The notes under the pieces are model-generated. The model was not told the DNA's origin. It saw nothing but the letters and a program-made list of their open reading frames with translations, and did no database searches. A program made the translations under genes and the position numbers. From an uncultured Duncaniella sp. (GTDB lineage: Bacteria; Bacteroidota; Bacteroidia; Bacteroidales; Muribaculaceae), in NCBI GenBank assembly GCA_910576785.1, contig CAJTJG010000012.1, positions 1-64,000 of the forward strand: 64,000 bases of DNA, in the 5' to 3' direction. This document shows, in pieces, positions 54,301 to 63,602 of the stretch (the stretch's first letter is position 1; each line of letters begins with the position of its first letter).

Positions 54301-54583
54301 CCGCCCCATCATGATGACGGCGCTCGCATTCGTATTCGGAGTTCTTCCGATGCTATTCGCCTCCGGTGCCGGCGCATCCTCACGAGTGGCACTTGGCACA
54401 GCCGTAGTGTTCGGCATGGCCATCAACGCTATCGTAGGCACACTCTTCGTGCCCGGATTCTGGGAATTGCTCCAGAACTTCAAAGAGAAATATCTCAACG
54501 GTCTCTTCGCGTCCTCCACCGTACCGGCACCCGACGAAAAGACAACGACATCATCCGGCTCCTCCTCCTCCGATAACGTCTGA
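51395..54583 (+). CDS. HAE-1 family RND efflux pump
   Basis: 1062 residues, AcrB-like: N-terminal helix with FFIDRPIFATVLAIIMVLVG, paired periplasmic porter domains, twelve membrane segments, and the proton-relay Asp pair in VVDDAIVV. The Ser-rich C-terminal tail is short. Substrates probably include detergents, bile salts or drugs, by family. Confidence 0.96.
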   Translation: MLSKFFIDRPIFATVLAIIMVLVGLVTVKTLPVAQYPDITPPTVMVNASYPGADAKTVAEVVGQPIEEQVNGVEGMMYMSSNSSEGSYSLTITFENGTDLDEAAVKVQNRISLAEATLPNAVKEQGVSVVSEASNIILFIALEGDDDRYSALYLTNYAQLNIIDELSRIDGVGGAGAFGAGEYSMRVWLDPAKMRVRGLTPADVMGMIQSQNIAVSAGSVGTPPTDSDVDNQFTLTSQGQLSTVEEFGNIILRAEPDGSILHLRDVARIELGSESYSTISHVSGHEAGLIGVQQLPGANALEVASKVKDKLNELSQYFPDGVHYRVILDTTEFVTASIDEVLVTFVETTLIVMVVILLFLQSWRAVIIPMIAIPVSLIATFAVMKLLGFSLNTLTLFGLVLAIAIVVDDAIVVVEDCARLVQEGKLSPRESAEKAMQELQGPVIGEVLVLLSVFIPTAFISGITGELYKQFALTIATSVAFSGFNALTFTPAMCALFLRKKEDTTPKFFLYRWFNKAYDGTLVRYTKWIGSLLKRPVMAIGIYAVICAIAFWGFIKWPSSYIPEEDQGYFMTSIQLPTGASVDRTDKIVTALADSVMKIPEVTNVISITGQSMMGGGSGGNMGSLFVMLKPWNQRHGKEQSVDGVIERVNRIAASFQEPIVFSINPPAIPGLGMTSGATMQILDINNLGTGALSEAITKMQQLGTKDKRLAQITSQFQGNVPQYTIKVDRDRARMMGLGLEDIYGTLSEFMGGSYVNDFVKFGRTYQVTVSADSPSRAHIGEIGNLTVRNDDGEMVPFSSFATVEPSMGQSSVSRYNMYGTASITGTPAHGVSSQDCIKAMEELLEEAVGNDFSYAWTGEAYQETQSGTTITIVLLFAIIITVLVLAAQYESWTDPIAVIISMPTAILGTVLGCIIMSQSISIYTQIGIILLLGLSAKNAILIVEYAIDFRKTGVPVRQAALDAGRIRFRPIMMTALAFVFGVLPMLFASGAGASSRVALGTAVVFGMAINAIVGTLFVPGFWELLQNFKEKYLNGLFASSTVPAPDEKTTTSSGSSSSDNV

Positions 54584-54634
54584 GCATGAACGGTATGTCT
54601 AAATTCTGACGTATCAAAATCATAGAAGGTACAG

Positions 54635-54718
54635 AAGGACGAATAAAGGACAAAAGTGACATAATTTAATTATCCGTACGACAATTATTTATGCCACTTT
54701 TATCCTTTATTCGCCCTT
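54635..54718. terminator. Large inverted repeat, bidirectional terminator
   Basis: AAGGACGAATAAAGGACAAA... (54635-54664) pairs with its near-complement at 54689-54718 with three mismatches in 30 bp. It lies between the converging pump operon and fucO. Confidence 0.65.
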
Positions 54719-54746
54719 TGTGTCTTAAGTCAATTATGACATTTAC

Positions 54747-55901
54747 TTACAGCACCTTGTGATAAAGCGCGATGATATCGTCGAGAGTCACATCGCGGGG
54801 ATTGCCCGGAGTGCAGACATCCGCGAGAGCCTGCTCGGCCAGACGGGGTATATCCGTTTCCTTGATGCCAAGATCTGTGAGATGCTGCGGTATGCCTACC
54901 TGCAGGGCCAGAGCCTTCACAGCATCGCATGCAGCCTTCGAAGCCTCCTCGCGGCTCATACCGGTGGTATCCACACCCATTGCCCGGGCGATCTCGGGAT
55001 ATTTGTCGAGACAGCACTCCATGTTGAACTCCATCACTGTCGGGAGCAAGAGAGCATTGGCCACACCGTGGGGAACATCAAACAGTGATCCAAGCGGATG
55101 TGCCATGCCGTGCACCAGACCGAGACCGACATTGGAGAAGGCCATACCGGCTATATATTGGGCCACAGCCATACCGTTGCGTGCCTCGGCATTTCCCGGC
55201 TCCTCAACAGCCACAGGGAGATACTTGCGTATCATCCTCACAGCCTCGATCTCAAACATATCCGACATCTCCCATGCGCCGCGGGTAATGTAACCCTCTA
55301 TGGCGTGGGTAAGCGCATCCATACCTGTGGCGGCAGTGAGACCCTTGGGAAGCGAGTACATCAGCTCGGCGTCGATGATGGCAACTGCCGGAATATCGTT
55401 GGGATCCACGCACACCATCTTTTTCTGTTTCTCCTCGTCAATGATCACATAATTGATGGTAGTCTCAGCTGCTGTGCCGGCTGTGGTGGGGAGCGCAATG
55501 ATAGGCACACTCTTGTGACGGGTAGGAGCGCATCCCTCAAGCGATACGATATCCTCAAACTCGGGATTGTTTACCACAATGCCAATACCCTTGGCTGTGT
55601 CGATCGACGATCCGCCACCAATAGCTATTATGAAATCTGCGCCTGACTTTTTGAAGGCTTCGATACCGTTCTTGACATTTGTGACAGTGGGATTCGGTTT
55701 TACATCGCTGAATATCTCATACGGAATGCCGGCTCCGTCAAGCACATCAGTCACCATTCCGGCCACACCGAACTTGATCAGACCGGGATCGGTCACTACA
55801 AGAGCTTTGGTCTTGCCAAGCTGTTTCACTGCCTCGGGAAGCTGCTTTCTCGCTCCGGGCCCGAAGTATGACACTTCGTTAAGGATAAATCGGTTTATCA
55901 T
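54747..55901 (-). CDS. fucO: Lactaldehyde reductase / Fe-dependent alcohol dehydrogenase
   Basis: 384 residues, group III ADH. IGGGSSIDTAKG binds NAD; metal ligands are in ATGMDALTHAIEGY, LVHGMAHPLG and PHGVANA. It most resembles FucO, which reduces lactaldehyde to propanediol from fucose or rhamnose breakdown. It is a single gene here with a -7 box near 55931-55938. Confidence 0.9.
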   Translation of the reverse strand: MINRFILNEVSYFGPGARKQLPEAVKQLGKTKALVVTDPGLIKFGVAGMVTDVLDGAGIPYEIFSDVKPNPTVTNVKNGIEAFKKSGADFIIAIGGGSSIDTAKGIGIVVNNPEFEDIVSLEGCAPTRHKSVPIIALPTTAGTAAETTINYVIIDEEKQKKMVCVDPNDIPAVAIIDAELMYSLPKGLTAATGMDALTHAIEGYITRGAWEMSDMFEIEAVRMIRKYLPVAVEEPGNAEARNGMAVAQYIAGMAFSNVGLGLVHGMAHPLGSLFDVPHGVANALLLPTVMEFNMECCLDKYPEIARAMGVDTTGMSREEASKAACDAVKALALQVGIPQHLTDLGIKETDIPRLAEQALADVCTPGNPRDVTLDDIIALYHKVL

Positions 55902-56096
55902 CTTTTTTCAGGTATTAAACAGAGATATGACAAAATTAGTGAAATTTCCGCTCCATCACAAGCACCATATGAAAAGTTTGTCCGACTGCACAGCCAACAG
56001 GAAGTCCTACGCTCCGGACTGCATCAAAACTTTTAACTTTGCAGAATTGTTAAATTAAAAAATTACAGTTTTTCATCACATTTTAAAAATATTTAT

Positions 56097-56104
56097 TACC
56101 TTTG
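56097..56104 (+). promoter_or_regulatory. -7 box of the leucine operon
   Basis: TACCTTTG, 44 nt before the leuA ATG. No leader peptide with Leu codons is seen in 55902-56147. Confidence 0.5.
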
Positions 56105-56147
56105 CACATCACACCCCAATAGGTAGCATTTAAAGAAAAAACATAAT

Positions 56148-57644
56148 ATGAGTGATAGACTTTTCATATTCGACACCACACTGCGCGATGGTGAGCAGGT
56201 GCCCGGATGCCAGCTCAACACAGTCGAGAAAATCGAGGTCGCAAAGGCTTTGGAGGCTCTCGGCGTTGACGTCATTGAGGCTGGATTCCCGGTATCAAGC
56301 CCGGGAGATTTCAATTCGGTAGTCGAGATATCGAAGGCTGTGACATGGCCAACCATATGCGCTCTCACCCGAGCCGTGGAAAATGACATCCGTGTGGCAG
56401 CCGAAGCATTGAAATATGCCAAGCATCCACGCATACATACAGGTATAGGTACATCCGATCCTCACATCCGATACAAATTCAACTCCAATCGCGAGGAAAT
56501 ACTCGAGCGTGCCGTCAGGGCTGTGGCATACGCTAAAAAATTTGTGGAGGACGTGCAGTTCTATGCCGAAGATGCCGGACGCACCGACAATGAGTATCTG
56601 GCCCGTGTGGTGGAAGCCGTCATAAAAGCCGGCGCCACAGTGATCAACATACCCGATACGACCGGTTACTGTCTCCCCGCCGAATTCGGGGCCAAGATCA
56701 AATATCTCATGGATCATGTGGAGGGAATAGACCGCGTCACCATCGCCACCCACTGCCACAACGATTTAGGCATGGCCACGGCCAACACCGTGAGCGGCAT
56801 CATCAACGGTGCACGTCAGGCCGAGGTGACCATCAACGGCATAGGCGAACGTGCCGGCAATACGGCCCTCGAAGAGGTAGTGATGACATTCCGCTCCCAC
56901 CGCGAGCTGGGTATAGACACCAACATAAACGCCACCAAGATCACATCAGTGAGCCGCATGGTGTCAAGCCTCATGAACATGCCTGTGCAGCCCAACAAGG
57001 CTATAGTGGGACGCAACGCTTTCGCCCACTCCTCTGGTATACATCAGGACGGCGTGCTCAAGAACCGCGAGAGCTACGAGATCATCGATCCGCGCGATGT
57101 AGGTATCGACGAGAACTCCATTGTGCTCACCGCCCGCAGTGGCCGCGCCGCACTCAAACACCGTCTCCACGTACTCGGTATTGATCTCACATCCGAACAG
57201 CTTGACAAAGCCTATGAGGAGTTCCTCCGTCTGGCCGACCGCAAGAAGGAGATCAACGATGACGACGTGCTCATGCTCGCCGGACAGCACCGCAAAGCCT
57301 CCAACCGCATAAAACTCGACTTCCTGCAGGTGACGTCGGGAGTAGGCGTACACTCAGTGGCCAGCGTAGGGCTCGACATTGCCGGCGAGAAATTCGAGGC
57401 ATGCGCCTCCGGCAACGGCCCCGTGGATGCGGCCATCTCAGCCATCAAGATCATAATACGCCGCAAAATGCTCGTCAAGGAGTTCTTAATCCAGGCCATA
57501 AACAAGGGTAGCAACGACATAGGGAAGGTGCACATGACGGTAGAGCATGACGGAGCCTGCTTCTATGGTTTCTCGGCCAATACCGATATCGTGGCTGCAA
57601 GTGCCGAGGCATTCATCGATGCCATCAACAAATTCGTGAGATAA
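56148..57644 (+). CDS. leuA: 2-isopropylmalate synthase
   Basis: 498 residues. DTTLRDGEQVPG holds the metal/catalytic start of the HMGL-like barrel, HCHNDLGMATAN the metal His pair, and the C-terminal 110 residues the LeuA regulatory domain (ASGNGPVDAAISAIK). First step of leucine synthesis. It starts a leuA-leuC-leuD-leuB operon with gaps of 4-18 bp. Confidence 0.95.
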   Translation: MSDRLFIFDTTLRDGEQVPGCQLNTVEKIEVAKALEALGVDVIEAGFPVSSPGDFNSVVEISKAVTWPTICALTRAVENDIRVAAEALKYAKHPRIHTGIGTSDPHIRYKFNSNREEILERAVRAVAYAKKFVEDVQFYAEDAGRTDNEYLARVVEAVIKAGATVINIPDTTGYCLPAEFGAKIKYLMDHVEGIDRVTIATHCHNDLGMATANTVSGIINGARQAEVTINGIGERAGNTALEEVVMTFRSHRELGIDTNINATKITSVSRMVSSLMNMPVQPNKAIVGRNAFAHSSGIHQDGVLKNRESYEIIDPRDVGIDENSIVLTARSGRAALKHRLHVLGIDLTSEQLDKAYEEFLRLADRKKEINDDDVLMLAGQHRKASNRIKLDFLQVTSGVGVHSVASVGLDIAGEKFEACASGNGPVDAAISAIKIIIRRKMLVKEFLIQAINKGSNDIGKVHMTVEHDGACFYGFSANTDIVAASAEAFIDAINKFVR

Positions 57645-57648
57645 CACC

Positions 57649-59046
57649 ATGGGCAAAACTCTTTTCGACAAAATATGGGACCGTCATGTAGTAAACCACA
57701 TTGCCGACGGCCCGGACCAGATATACATAGACCGCCATTACTGCCACGAGGTGACCAGTCCGCAGGCCTTTGACGGATTGCGCCGCAGGGGCATAGGTGT
57801 ATTCCGGCCCGAACGCACCTTTTGCTCGCCCGACCACAACATACCCACTCTCGGACAGGACAGACCAATCGAGGATCCAGTGTCGCGCCATCAGGTGGAA
57901 ACCCTCACACGCAACGCCTCTGAATTCGGGCTCGAGTACTTCGGAGTGGGACATCCCAAAAACGGCATAATACACGTCATCGGTCCCGAAAACGGACTTA
58001 CCCTCCCGGGCTACACCATAGTATGCGGAGACTCCCACACCTCCACCCACGGAGCATTTGGTGCCGTGGCCTTCGGCATAGGCACCAGCGAGGTGGAGAT
58101 GGTGCTCGCATCCCAGTGTATCATCCAGTCCAAACCGCGCACCATGCGCGTGAATGTGGAGGGCACGTTGCACCCAGGAGTGACAGCCAAGGATATAGCG
58201 CTCTACATCATATCACGAATGACTACAGGCGGCGCTACCGGATACTTCGTGGAATATGCCGGCGAAGCCATACACGCCCTCACGATGGAAGAACGCATGA
58301 CAGTGTGCAATCTCTCCATAGAGATGGGTGCCCGAGGAGGCATGATAGCACCAGATGAAACCACCTTTGCCTACGTGAAAGGCCGGGAATATGCTCCTGA
58401 CGGAGAAGAATGGGACAAGGCCGTGGCCTACTGGCGCACTCTACCCTCCGATCCTGATGCAGTATTTGACCGGGAGGTGACATTCCATGCCGACGACATA
58501 GAGCCACGCATCACCTTCGGAACCAATCCGGGTATGGGCATAGGGATCTGCAAGTCCATTCCCTACGCCCCGACCGATGGAGACGCCCGCACATCATATC
58601 TCAAGGCTCTTGAATATATGGGATTCTCCGAAGGGCAGAAACTTACCGGCGTACCTGTGGACTACGTGTTTCTCGGCAGCTGCACCAACGGACGCATCGA
58701 GGACTTCCGGGCCTTCGCCTCGGTAGTCAAGGGTCGCCGCAAGGCTCCCGGCATCACCGCATGGCTCGTGCCTGGGTCAAGATCTGTCGAGAGGCAGATC
58801 CGCGATGAAGGCATTGACAAAATACTCGCTGACGCAGGATTCGAACTCCGCGAGCCGGGATGCTCGGCATGTCTGGCCATGAATGAAGACAAGATACCGG
58901 CTGGCAAATTGGCTGTATCTACCTCCAACCGCAATTTCGAGGGTAGGCAAGGCCCCGGAGCACGTACCATTCTCGCCGGTCCGCTTGTTGCAGCCGCCGC
59001 AGCCGTGACCGGAATCATCACCGATCCACGAACACTCATTGACTGA
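57649..59046 (+). CDS. leuC: 3-isopropylmalate dehydratase large subunit
   Basis: 465 residues, aconitase type. Cluster cysteines in GSCTNGRIEDFR and GCSACLAMN; VCGDSHTSTHGAFG is also typical. Works with LeuD. Confidence 0.97.
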   Translation: MGKTLFDKIWDRHVVNHIADGPDQIYIDRHYCHEVTSPQAFDGLRRRGIGVFRPERTFCSPDHNIPTLGQDRPIEDPVSRHQVETLTRNASEFGLEYFGVGHPKNGIIHVIGPENGLTLPGYTIVCGDSHTSTHGAFGAVAFGIGTSEVEMVLASQCIIQSKPRTMRVNVEGTLHPGVTAKDIALYIISRMTTGGATGYFVEYAGEAIHALTMEERMTVCNLSIEMGARGGMIAPDETTFAYVKGREYAPDGEEWDKAVAYWRTLPSDPDAVFDREVTFHADDIEPRITFGTNPGMGIGICKSIPYAPTDGDARTSYLKALEYMGFSEGQKLTGVPVDYVFLGSCTNGRIEDFRAFASVVKGRRKAPGITAWLVPGSRSVERQIRDEGIDKILADAGFELREPGCSACLAMNEDKIPAGKLAVSTSNRNFEGRQGPGARTILAGPLVAAAAAVTGIITDPRTLID

Positions 59047-59064
59047 ACCTCTGACTCCCCACCA

Positions 59065-59658
59065 ATGAAAGAAAAATTCTCCACCATAATATCCACCTGT
59101 GTCCCACTCCCCATCGAGAACATCGACACCGACCAGATCATTCCGGCCCGATTTCTCAAGGCCACATCACGCGAGGGATTCGGCGACAATCTGTTTCGTG
59201 ACTGGCGATACGATACCTCAGGATCCAAGCGTACCGACTGTCCGCTCAATGATCCGGCCTATTCAGGCTGCATCCTTGTAGCCGGCAAGAACTTCGGTTG
59301 CGGATCCTCACGCGAACATGCGGCATGGGCCATACACGACTACGGCTTCCGGGTAGTCATATCAAGCTTCTTCGCTGATATCCACAAACAGAACGAACTT
59401 AACTGCTTCGTGCTACCCGTCACCGTCAGCGAGGACTTCCTCAACAATCTCTTCAGATCTATCGCCTTGGATCCGTCCACACAAGTGAAAGTGGACCTCC
59501 AGTCTCAGACTGTGACCGACCTGTCAACCGGCCGTTCGGAACACTTTGACATCAACCCCTATAAGAAACAGTGTCTGTCGGAAGGGCTCGACGATGTTGA
59601 ATACCTGATGGCCCGGCAAGCCGACATCGTAGCTTGGGAAAAAAACAATAACGCATAA
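59065..59658 (+). CDS. leuD: 3-isopropylmalate dehydratase small subunit
   Basis: 197 residues; GKNFGCGSSREHAAWAI is the swivel-domain signature, and NIDTDQIIPARFL the N-terminal one. Confidence 0.97.
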   Translation: MKEKFSTIISTCVPLPIENIDTDQIIPARFLKATSREGFGDNLFRDWRYDTSGSKRTDCPLNDPAYSGCILVAGKNFGCGSSREHAAWAIHDYGFRVVISSFFADIHKQNELNCFVLPVTVSEDFLNNLFRSIALDPSTQVKVDLQSQTVTDLSTGRSEHFDINPYKKQCLSEGLDDVEYLMARQADIVAWEKNNNA

Positions 59659-59671
59659 ACATATACCTGAT

Positions 59672-60736
59672 ATGGATTTAAAGATAGCAGTACTCGCCGG
59701 CGACGGCATAGGGCCAGAGATCTCGGCGGTGGGTGTGGACGTGGTGAGCGCCGTATGCGCCCGTTTCGGCCACAATGTCGAATACGCCTACGCTCCTGTG
59801 GGTGCCGATGCCATCGACAAGACCGGCAACCCGTTTCCCGAAGACACCTACCGCACCTGCCTGTGGGCCGATGCCGTATTATTCTCAGCCGTAGGTGATC
59901 CTCGATATGACAACGACCCCGATGCCAAGGTACGCCCCGAACAGGGCCTTCTGGCCATGCGTAAGAAACTCGGACTCTATGCCAACATCCGCCCTATCGA
60001 GACTTTCGACTGTCTGATCCACATGTCTCCGCTGCGCAAGGAGATAGTAGAAGGAGCCGATTTCGTGTGTGTACGTGAGCTTACCGGCGGCATGTACTTC
60101 GGAGAAAAACTTGAAGGAGACGAACGTGCCTACGATACCAATCTCTATACCCGCACCGAGGTGGAACGCATACTCCACACTGCATATGCATATGCCAGAC
60201 GCCGTCGTCACCACCTGACAGTGGTCGATAAGGCCAACGTCCTCGCCTCCTCAAGGCTCTGGCGCAAAGTGGCGCGCGAGCTTGCCGCCGAGTATCCGGA
60301 TGTGGAGACTGACTTCATGTATGTGGACAATGCTGCCATGCGCATGATCCAGGATCCGCGCTTCTTCGACGTGATGGTTACTGAAAACACCTTCGGCGAC
60401 ATCCTGACCGACGAGGGATCCGTCATCACCGGCTCGATGGGTCTGCTCCCATCAGCATCGACCGGAGAGAAGACACCGGTATTCGAACCTATCCATGGCT
60501 CATGGCCACAGGCGAAGGGACAGAATATCGCCAATCCGCTGGCACAGATCCTCTCAGTGGCAATGCTTTTCGAACACTTCGATCTTCTGGAGGAGGCCGC
60601 CACCGTGCGCCGTGCAGTAAAGGCTTCGCTTGATGCCAACATACGTACACCCGACATACAGGTGGCCGGAGCACCGGCCTACGGTACCCGAGAAGTCGGG
60701 TCATGGATCACAGCCTATATCTCCACCATGCACTGA
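59672..60736 (+). CDS. leuB: 3-isopropylmalate dehydrogenase
   Basis: 354 residues; the N-terminal LAGDGIGPEI, the substrate Arg region (RELTGGMYFG) and TENTFGDILTDEGS with metal Asp. NAD-type decarboxylating dehydrogenase. It ends the leucine operon at a strong terminator. Confidence 0.96.
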   Translation: MDLKIAVLAGDGIGPEISAVGVDVVSAVCARFGHNVEYAYAPVGADAIDKTGNPFPEDTYRTCLWADAVLFSAVGDPRYDNDPDAKVRPEQGLLAMRKKLGLYANIRPIETFDCLIHMSPLRKEIVEGADFVCVRELTGGMYFGEKLEGDERAYDTNLYTRTEVERILHTAYAYARRRRHHLTVVDKANVLASSRLWRKVARELAAEYPDVETDFMYVDNAAMRMIQDPRFFDVMVTENTFGDILTDEGSVITGSMGLLPSASTGEKTPVFEPIHGSWPQAKGQNIANPLAQILSVAMLFEHFDLLEEAATVRRAVKASLDANIRTPDIQVAGAPAYGTREVGSWITAYISTMH

Positions 60737-60745
60737 CGAAAGAAA

Positions 60746-60773
60746 GCGAGGGAGGGTGACAACCCGGCCTCGC
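60746..60773 (+). terminator. Terminator of the leucine operon
   Basis: GCGAGG/CCTCGC stem with an inner GGGT/ACCC pair. Confidence 0.65.
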
Positions 60774-60791
60774 TCTCCTAAATCAGACTCC

Positions 60792-60866
60792 AATCCCTAC
60801 CCCGGCGGCATATTCTATCTTTGTGCGTTTGCATGAAGCCGACCGTTGCGGCAGGGATTGTTTTTA
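60792..60866 (+). terminator. Second hairpin with internal -7 box
   Basis: CAATCCCT (60792-60799) pairs with AGGGATTG (60854-60861), then five T. TATCTTTG at 60817-60824 lies in the loop and could start a very short RNA. The rest of the gap (60867-61135) is AT-rich, with a GCGCGC hairpin near 60930-60945 and inverted TGTATGGATAG/CTATCCATACA at 60900-60910 and 61059-61069, and no gene. Confidence 0.5.
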
Positions 60867-61135
60867 GTTACGATATAGTAAATAAAAAGTGTGACTTAAT
60901 GTATGGATAGGTTTGTTAGGTTAACTTGCGCGCCTCCGCGCGCTCATCTCATTAATGCACCACAAATATGTACAATATTGCTTAAAAATACAAATATTTT
61001 AACAAAAATACGTGATATAGACCAATAATCATTCTATTTAAATTTCATATTTCATACACTATCCATACAGGTTGTTATTGTATTTTTAACACTCATTTCA
61101 CCATTGGTGCTGTTGCATTTCCGGGTGAAGATGTG

Positions 61136-61143
61136 TATATTTG
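61136..61143 (+). promoter_or_regulatory. -7 box of the ybaK-type gene
   Basis: TATATTTG ends 7 nt before the ATG at 61151, so the leader is very short. Confidence 0.5.
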
Positions 61144-61150
61144 CACTATT

Positions 61151-61639
61151 ATGGAGAAAATATCTAAAACGAATGCCGCACGACTGCTGGATAAGGCGGG
61201 GATAGCCTATGAGCTCATCCCCTACCACGTCGATCCCGACAATCTGGCGGCCGATCATGTAGCGGCCGAACTCGGCGAGGATATAAACCGTGTGTTCAAG
61301 ACTCTTGTCCTCAAAGGTGAGAAGGCCGGATATTTCGTCTGTGTGGTGCCGGGCAACATGGAGGTCGATCTCAAGAAAGCAGCCCGCGCAGCCGGAGCAA
61401 AAAAAGCGGAACTGATACCTATGAAGGAATTGCTCCCCCTCACCGGATATATACGTGGCGGATGTTCTCCGATAGGGATGAAAAAACCGTTCCCGACCTT
61501 TTTCCACTCCACAGCCACCGACAGCAATGATATTTTTGTATCAGCCGGTGTCCGCGGACTCCAATTCAGGATATCACCTGTCGAACTCATTAAATTCTGC
61601 CACGCTACAGTGACCGACATTGCCACACCTATGCCATGA
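61151..61639 (+). CDS. ybaK: Cys-tRNA(Pro)/Cys-tRNA(Cys) deacylase YbaK
   Basis: 162 residues from ATG 61151. YbaK/EbsC editing domain: INRVFKTLVLKG with catalytic Lys, and GYIRGGCSPIGMKK. Hydrolyses mischarged Cys-tRNA(Pro). ATGA overlap with aroC. Confidence 0.9.
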   Translation: MEKISKTNAARLLDKAGIAYELIPYHVDPDNLAADHVAAELGEDINRVFKTLVLKGEKAGYFVCVVPGNMEVDLKKAARAAGAKKAELIPMKELLPLTGYIRGGCSPIGMKKPFPTFFHSTATDSNDIFVSAGVRGLQFRISPVELIKFCHATVTDIATPMP

Positions 61640-62712
61640 ATACGATAGGAACATTATATAGATTCACCGGATTCGGCGAATCGCATGGAGCCGCCATAGG
61701 TGGCGTGATCGACGGAATGCCAGCCGGCGTGAAGATCGACCTTGACAGAGTGCAGGCAGAGCTTGCCCGCAGACGTCCCGGCCAATCGGCCATCACTACC
61801 CAACGTCGTGAAAGCGACACCGTGGAGATTCTATCCGGAATGCTCGATGGCGTGACCACAGGATGTCCGATAGGCTTCATGATACGCAACGAGAATCAGC
61901 GGTCGAATGACTATGGGCAGCTTGGCGAAGCCTTCCGCCCAAATCATGCAGACTATACTTATACGGCCAAGTACGGTCTGCGGGACCATCGTGGAGGAGG
62001 ACGTTCCAGTGCCCGCGAGACAGCTACCCGCGTTGTGGCCGGAGCATTCGCCCGTCAGGCTCTCGAGCATTTCGGCATAAAGATCACAGCATATACCTCG
62101 CAGGTAGGGCCAATATCGCTTGATGCTGACTATAAGACACTCGACCTTTCGCTGATCGAAAGTTCGCCTACACGCTGTCCGGATCCGGTCAAAGCCGAGC
62201 AGATGGAACAGCTCATATTGCAGGTAAAAGGAGAGGGCGATACCATCGGTGGCATAGTGACATGCGTCATCAACAGTGTTCCGGCCGGTCTTGGCGAACC
62301 CTTCGAGGGCCGGCTCGGAGCTAAACTTGCAGCAGCCATGATGTCGATAAACGCCACCAAGGGGTTTGACTACGGAACCGGATTCAACGGTGTCGGCCTG
62401 CGAGGGAGCGAAGCCATTGACCGTTTCATTCCGGGACAGGCATACCCCGCCCATACCATGGCCAACCATTCGGGTGGCATACAGGGTGGTATCTCAAACG
62501 GAGAGGACATATATTTCCGTGTGGTCTTCAAACCGGTAGCCACACTGATGCAGGATATCGAGACAATCGACAGTGAAGGGCGTCCGGTTGTGCTGAAAGC
62601 ACGCGGACGACACGATCCGTGTGTAGTGCCACGCGCAGTACCGATTGTAGAGGCCATGGCTGCTATGGTAATATTTGACGCCCTGCTCATCAACAGAGCT
62701 GCAAGAATATGA
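61636..62712 (+). CDS. aroC: Chorismate synthase
   Basis: 358 residues with all three family signatures: GFGESHG, QRRESD and DHRGGGRSSARET, plus a C-terminal ending near KARGRHDPC. Last shikimate step, FMN-dependent. Overlaps the next gene by 4 bp. Confidence 0.97.
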   Translation: MNTIGTLYRFTGFGESHGAAIGGVIDGMPAGVKIDLDRVQAELARRRPGQSAITTQRRESDTVEILSGMLDGVTTGCPIGFMIRNENQRSNDYGQLGEAFRPNHADYTYTAKYGLRDHRGGGRSSARETATRVVAGAFARQALEHFGIKITAYTSQVGPISLDADYKTLDLSLIESSPTRCPDPVKAEQMEQLILQVKGEGDTIGGIVTCVINSVPAGLGEPFEGRLGAKLAAAMMSINATKGFDYGTGFNGVGLRGSEAIDRFIPGQAYPAHTMANHSGGIQGGISNGEDIYFRVVFKPVATLMQDIETIDSEGRPVVLKARGRHDPCVVPRAVPIVEAMAAMVIFDALLINRAARI

Positions 62713-63590
62713 AACCATACAGGGATTTTTCCGACTTCCTTGCCGGACATTTCAAGAGAAAGATGCAGAAACTCAGCATTGATGCAGGTTTCAGCTGCCC
62801 CAACCGCGACGGCACCAAGGGACGGGGCGGTTGCACATACTGCAACAATGCCTCGTTCAGTCCGTCATATTGCCGCTCCACGGCAGGACAGTCCGTGAGC
62901 AGCCAGATTGAGGACGGCAGGCGATTCTTCGGTAAAAAATATCCCGACATGGGCTATCTGGCCTACTTCCAATCCTACACCAATACCCATAGCGGAGATG
63001 AGGACCGTCTAATGGATCTGTACCGTGAGGCATGTTCGGCCGAGGGTGTGGAAGGAGTCATAATAGGGACTCGTCCTGACTGTATCTCCGATTCCTTGCT
63101 GCGCCGCCTTGGCGAACTGCCATGGGCCATGATGGAATATGGAGCGGAGAGTTCGCACGACGCTACCTTGCAGCGTGTCAACCGCTGCCACACGTGGGCA
63201 GAGACTGCCGATGCAGTCATCCGTACGGCACATGCAGGACTCCCTGTGGGGCTACATCTGATAATGGGCCTCCCGGGAGAGACTACCGGAATGATGCTTG
63301 AGACTATCAGGAGAGTCAACGATCTACCGGTTGACACGATCAAGATACACCAGCTGCAACTCCTGCGCGGCACACGCATGGCCGCCGATGTGGAGCGCGG
63401 CCTGTACGACGTGACCCGTTTCACCGCCGAGCAGTATGCATCACTTTGCGCCGAGATAGTGCGTCAGCTCAGACCCGACATAGCCATAGAACGGTTCGTG
63501 TCGCAAGCACCTCCCGACATGCTCATATACCCCCGGTGGGGACTGAAGAACTATCAGTTCACTGAACTTGTAAAGAAACTACTACTATAA
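62709..63590 (+). CDS. TIGR01212 family radical SAM protein
   Basis: 293 residues. Radical SAM cysteines in FSCPNRDGTKGRGGCTYC, and MEYGAESSHDATLQRVNR plus LHLIMGLPGETTGMM further on. YtqA-like; substrate unknown. Confidence 0.9.
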   Translation: MKPYRDFSDFLAGHFKRKMQKLSIDAGFSCPNRDGTKGRGGCTYCNNASFSPSYCRSTAGQSVSSQIEDGRRFFGKKYPDMGYLAYFQSYTNTHSGDEDRLMDLYREACSAEGVEGVIIGTRPDCISDSLLRRLGELPWAMMEYGAESSHDATLQRVNRCHTWAETADAVIRTAHAGLPVGLHLIMGLPGETTGMMLETIRRVNDLPVDTIKIHQLQLLRGTRMAADVERGLYDVTRFTAEQYASLCAEIVRQLRPDIAIERFVSQAPPDMLIYPRWGLKNYQFTELVKKLLL

Positions 63591-63602
63591 AAACAATCAG
63601 AT

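Noticed and set aside
55902..56147. Leucine leader peptide attenuator before leuA
   Set aside because: No short ORF with Leu codons or terminator hairpin found.
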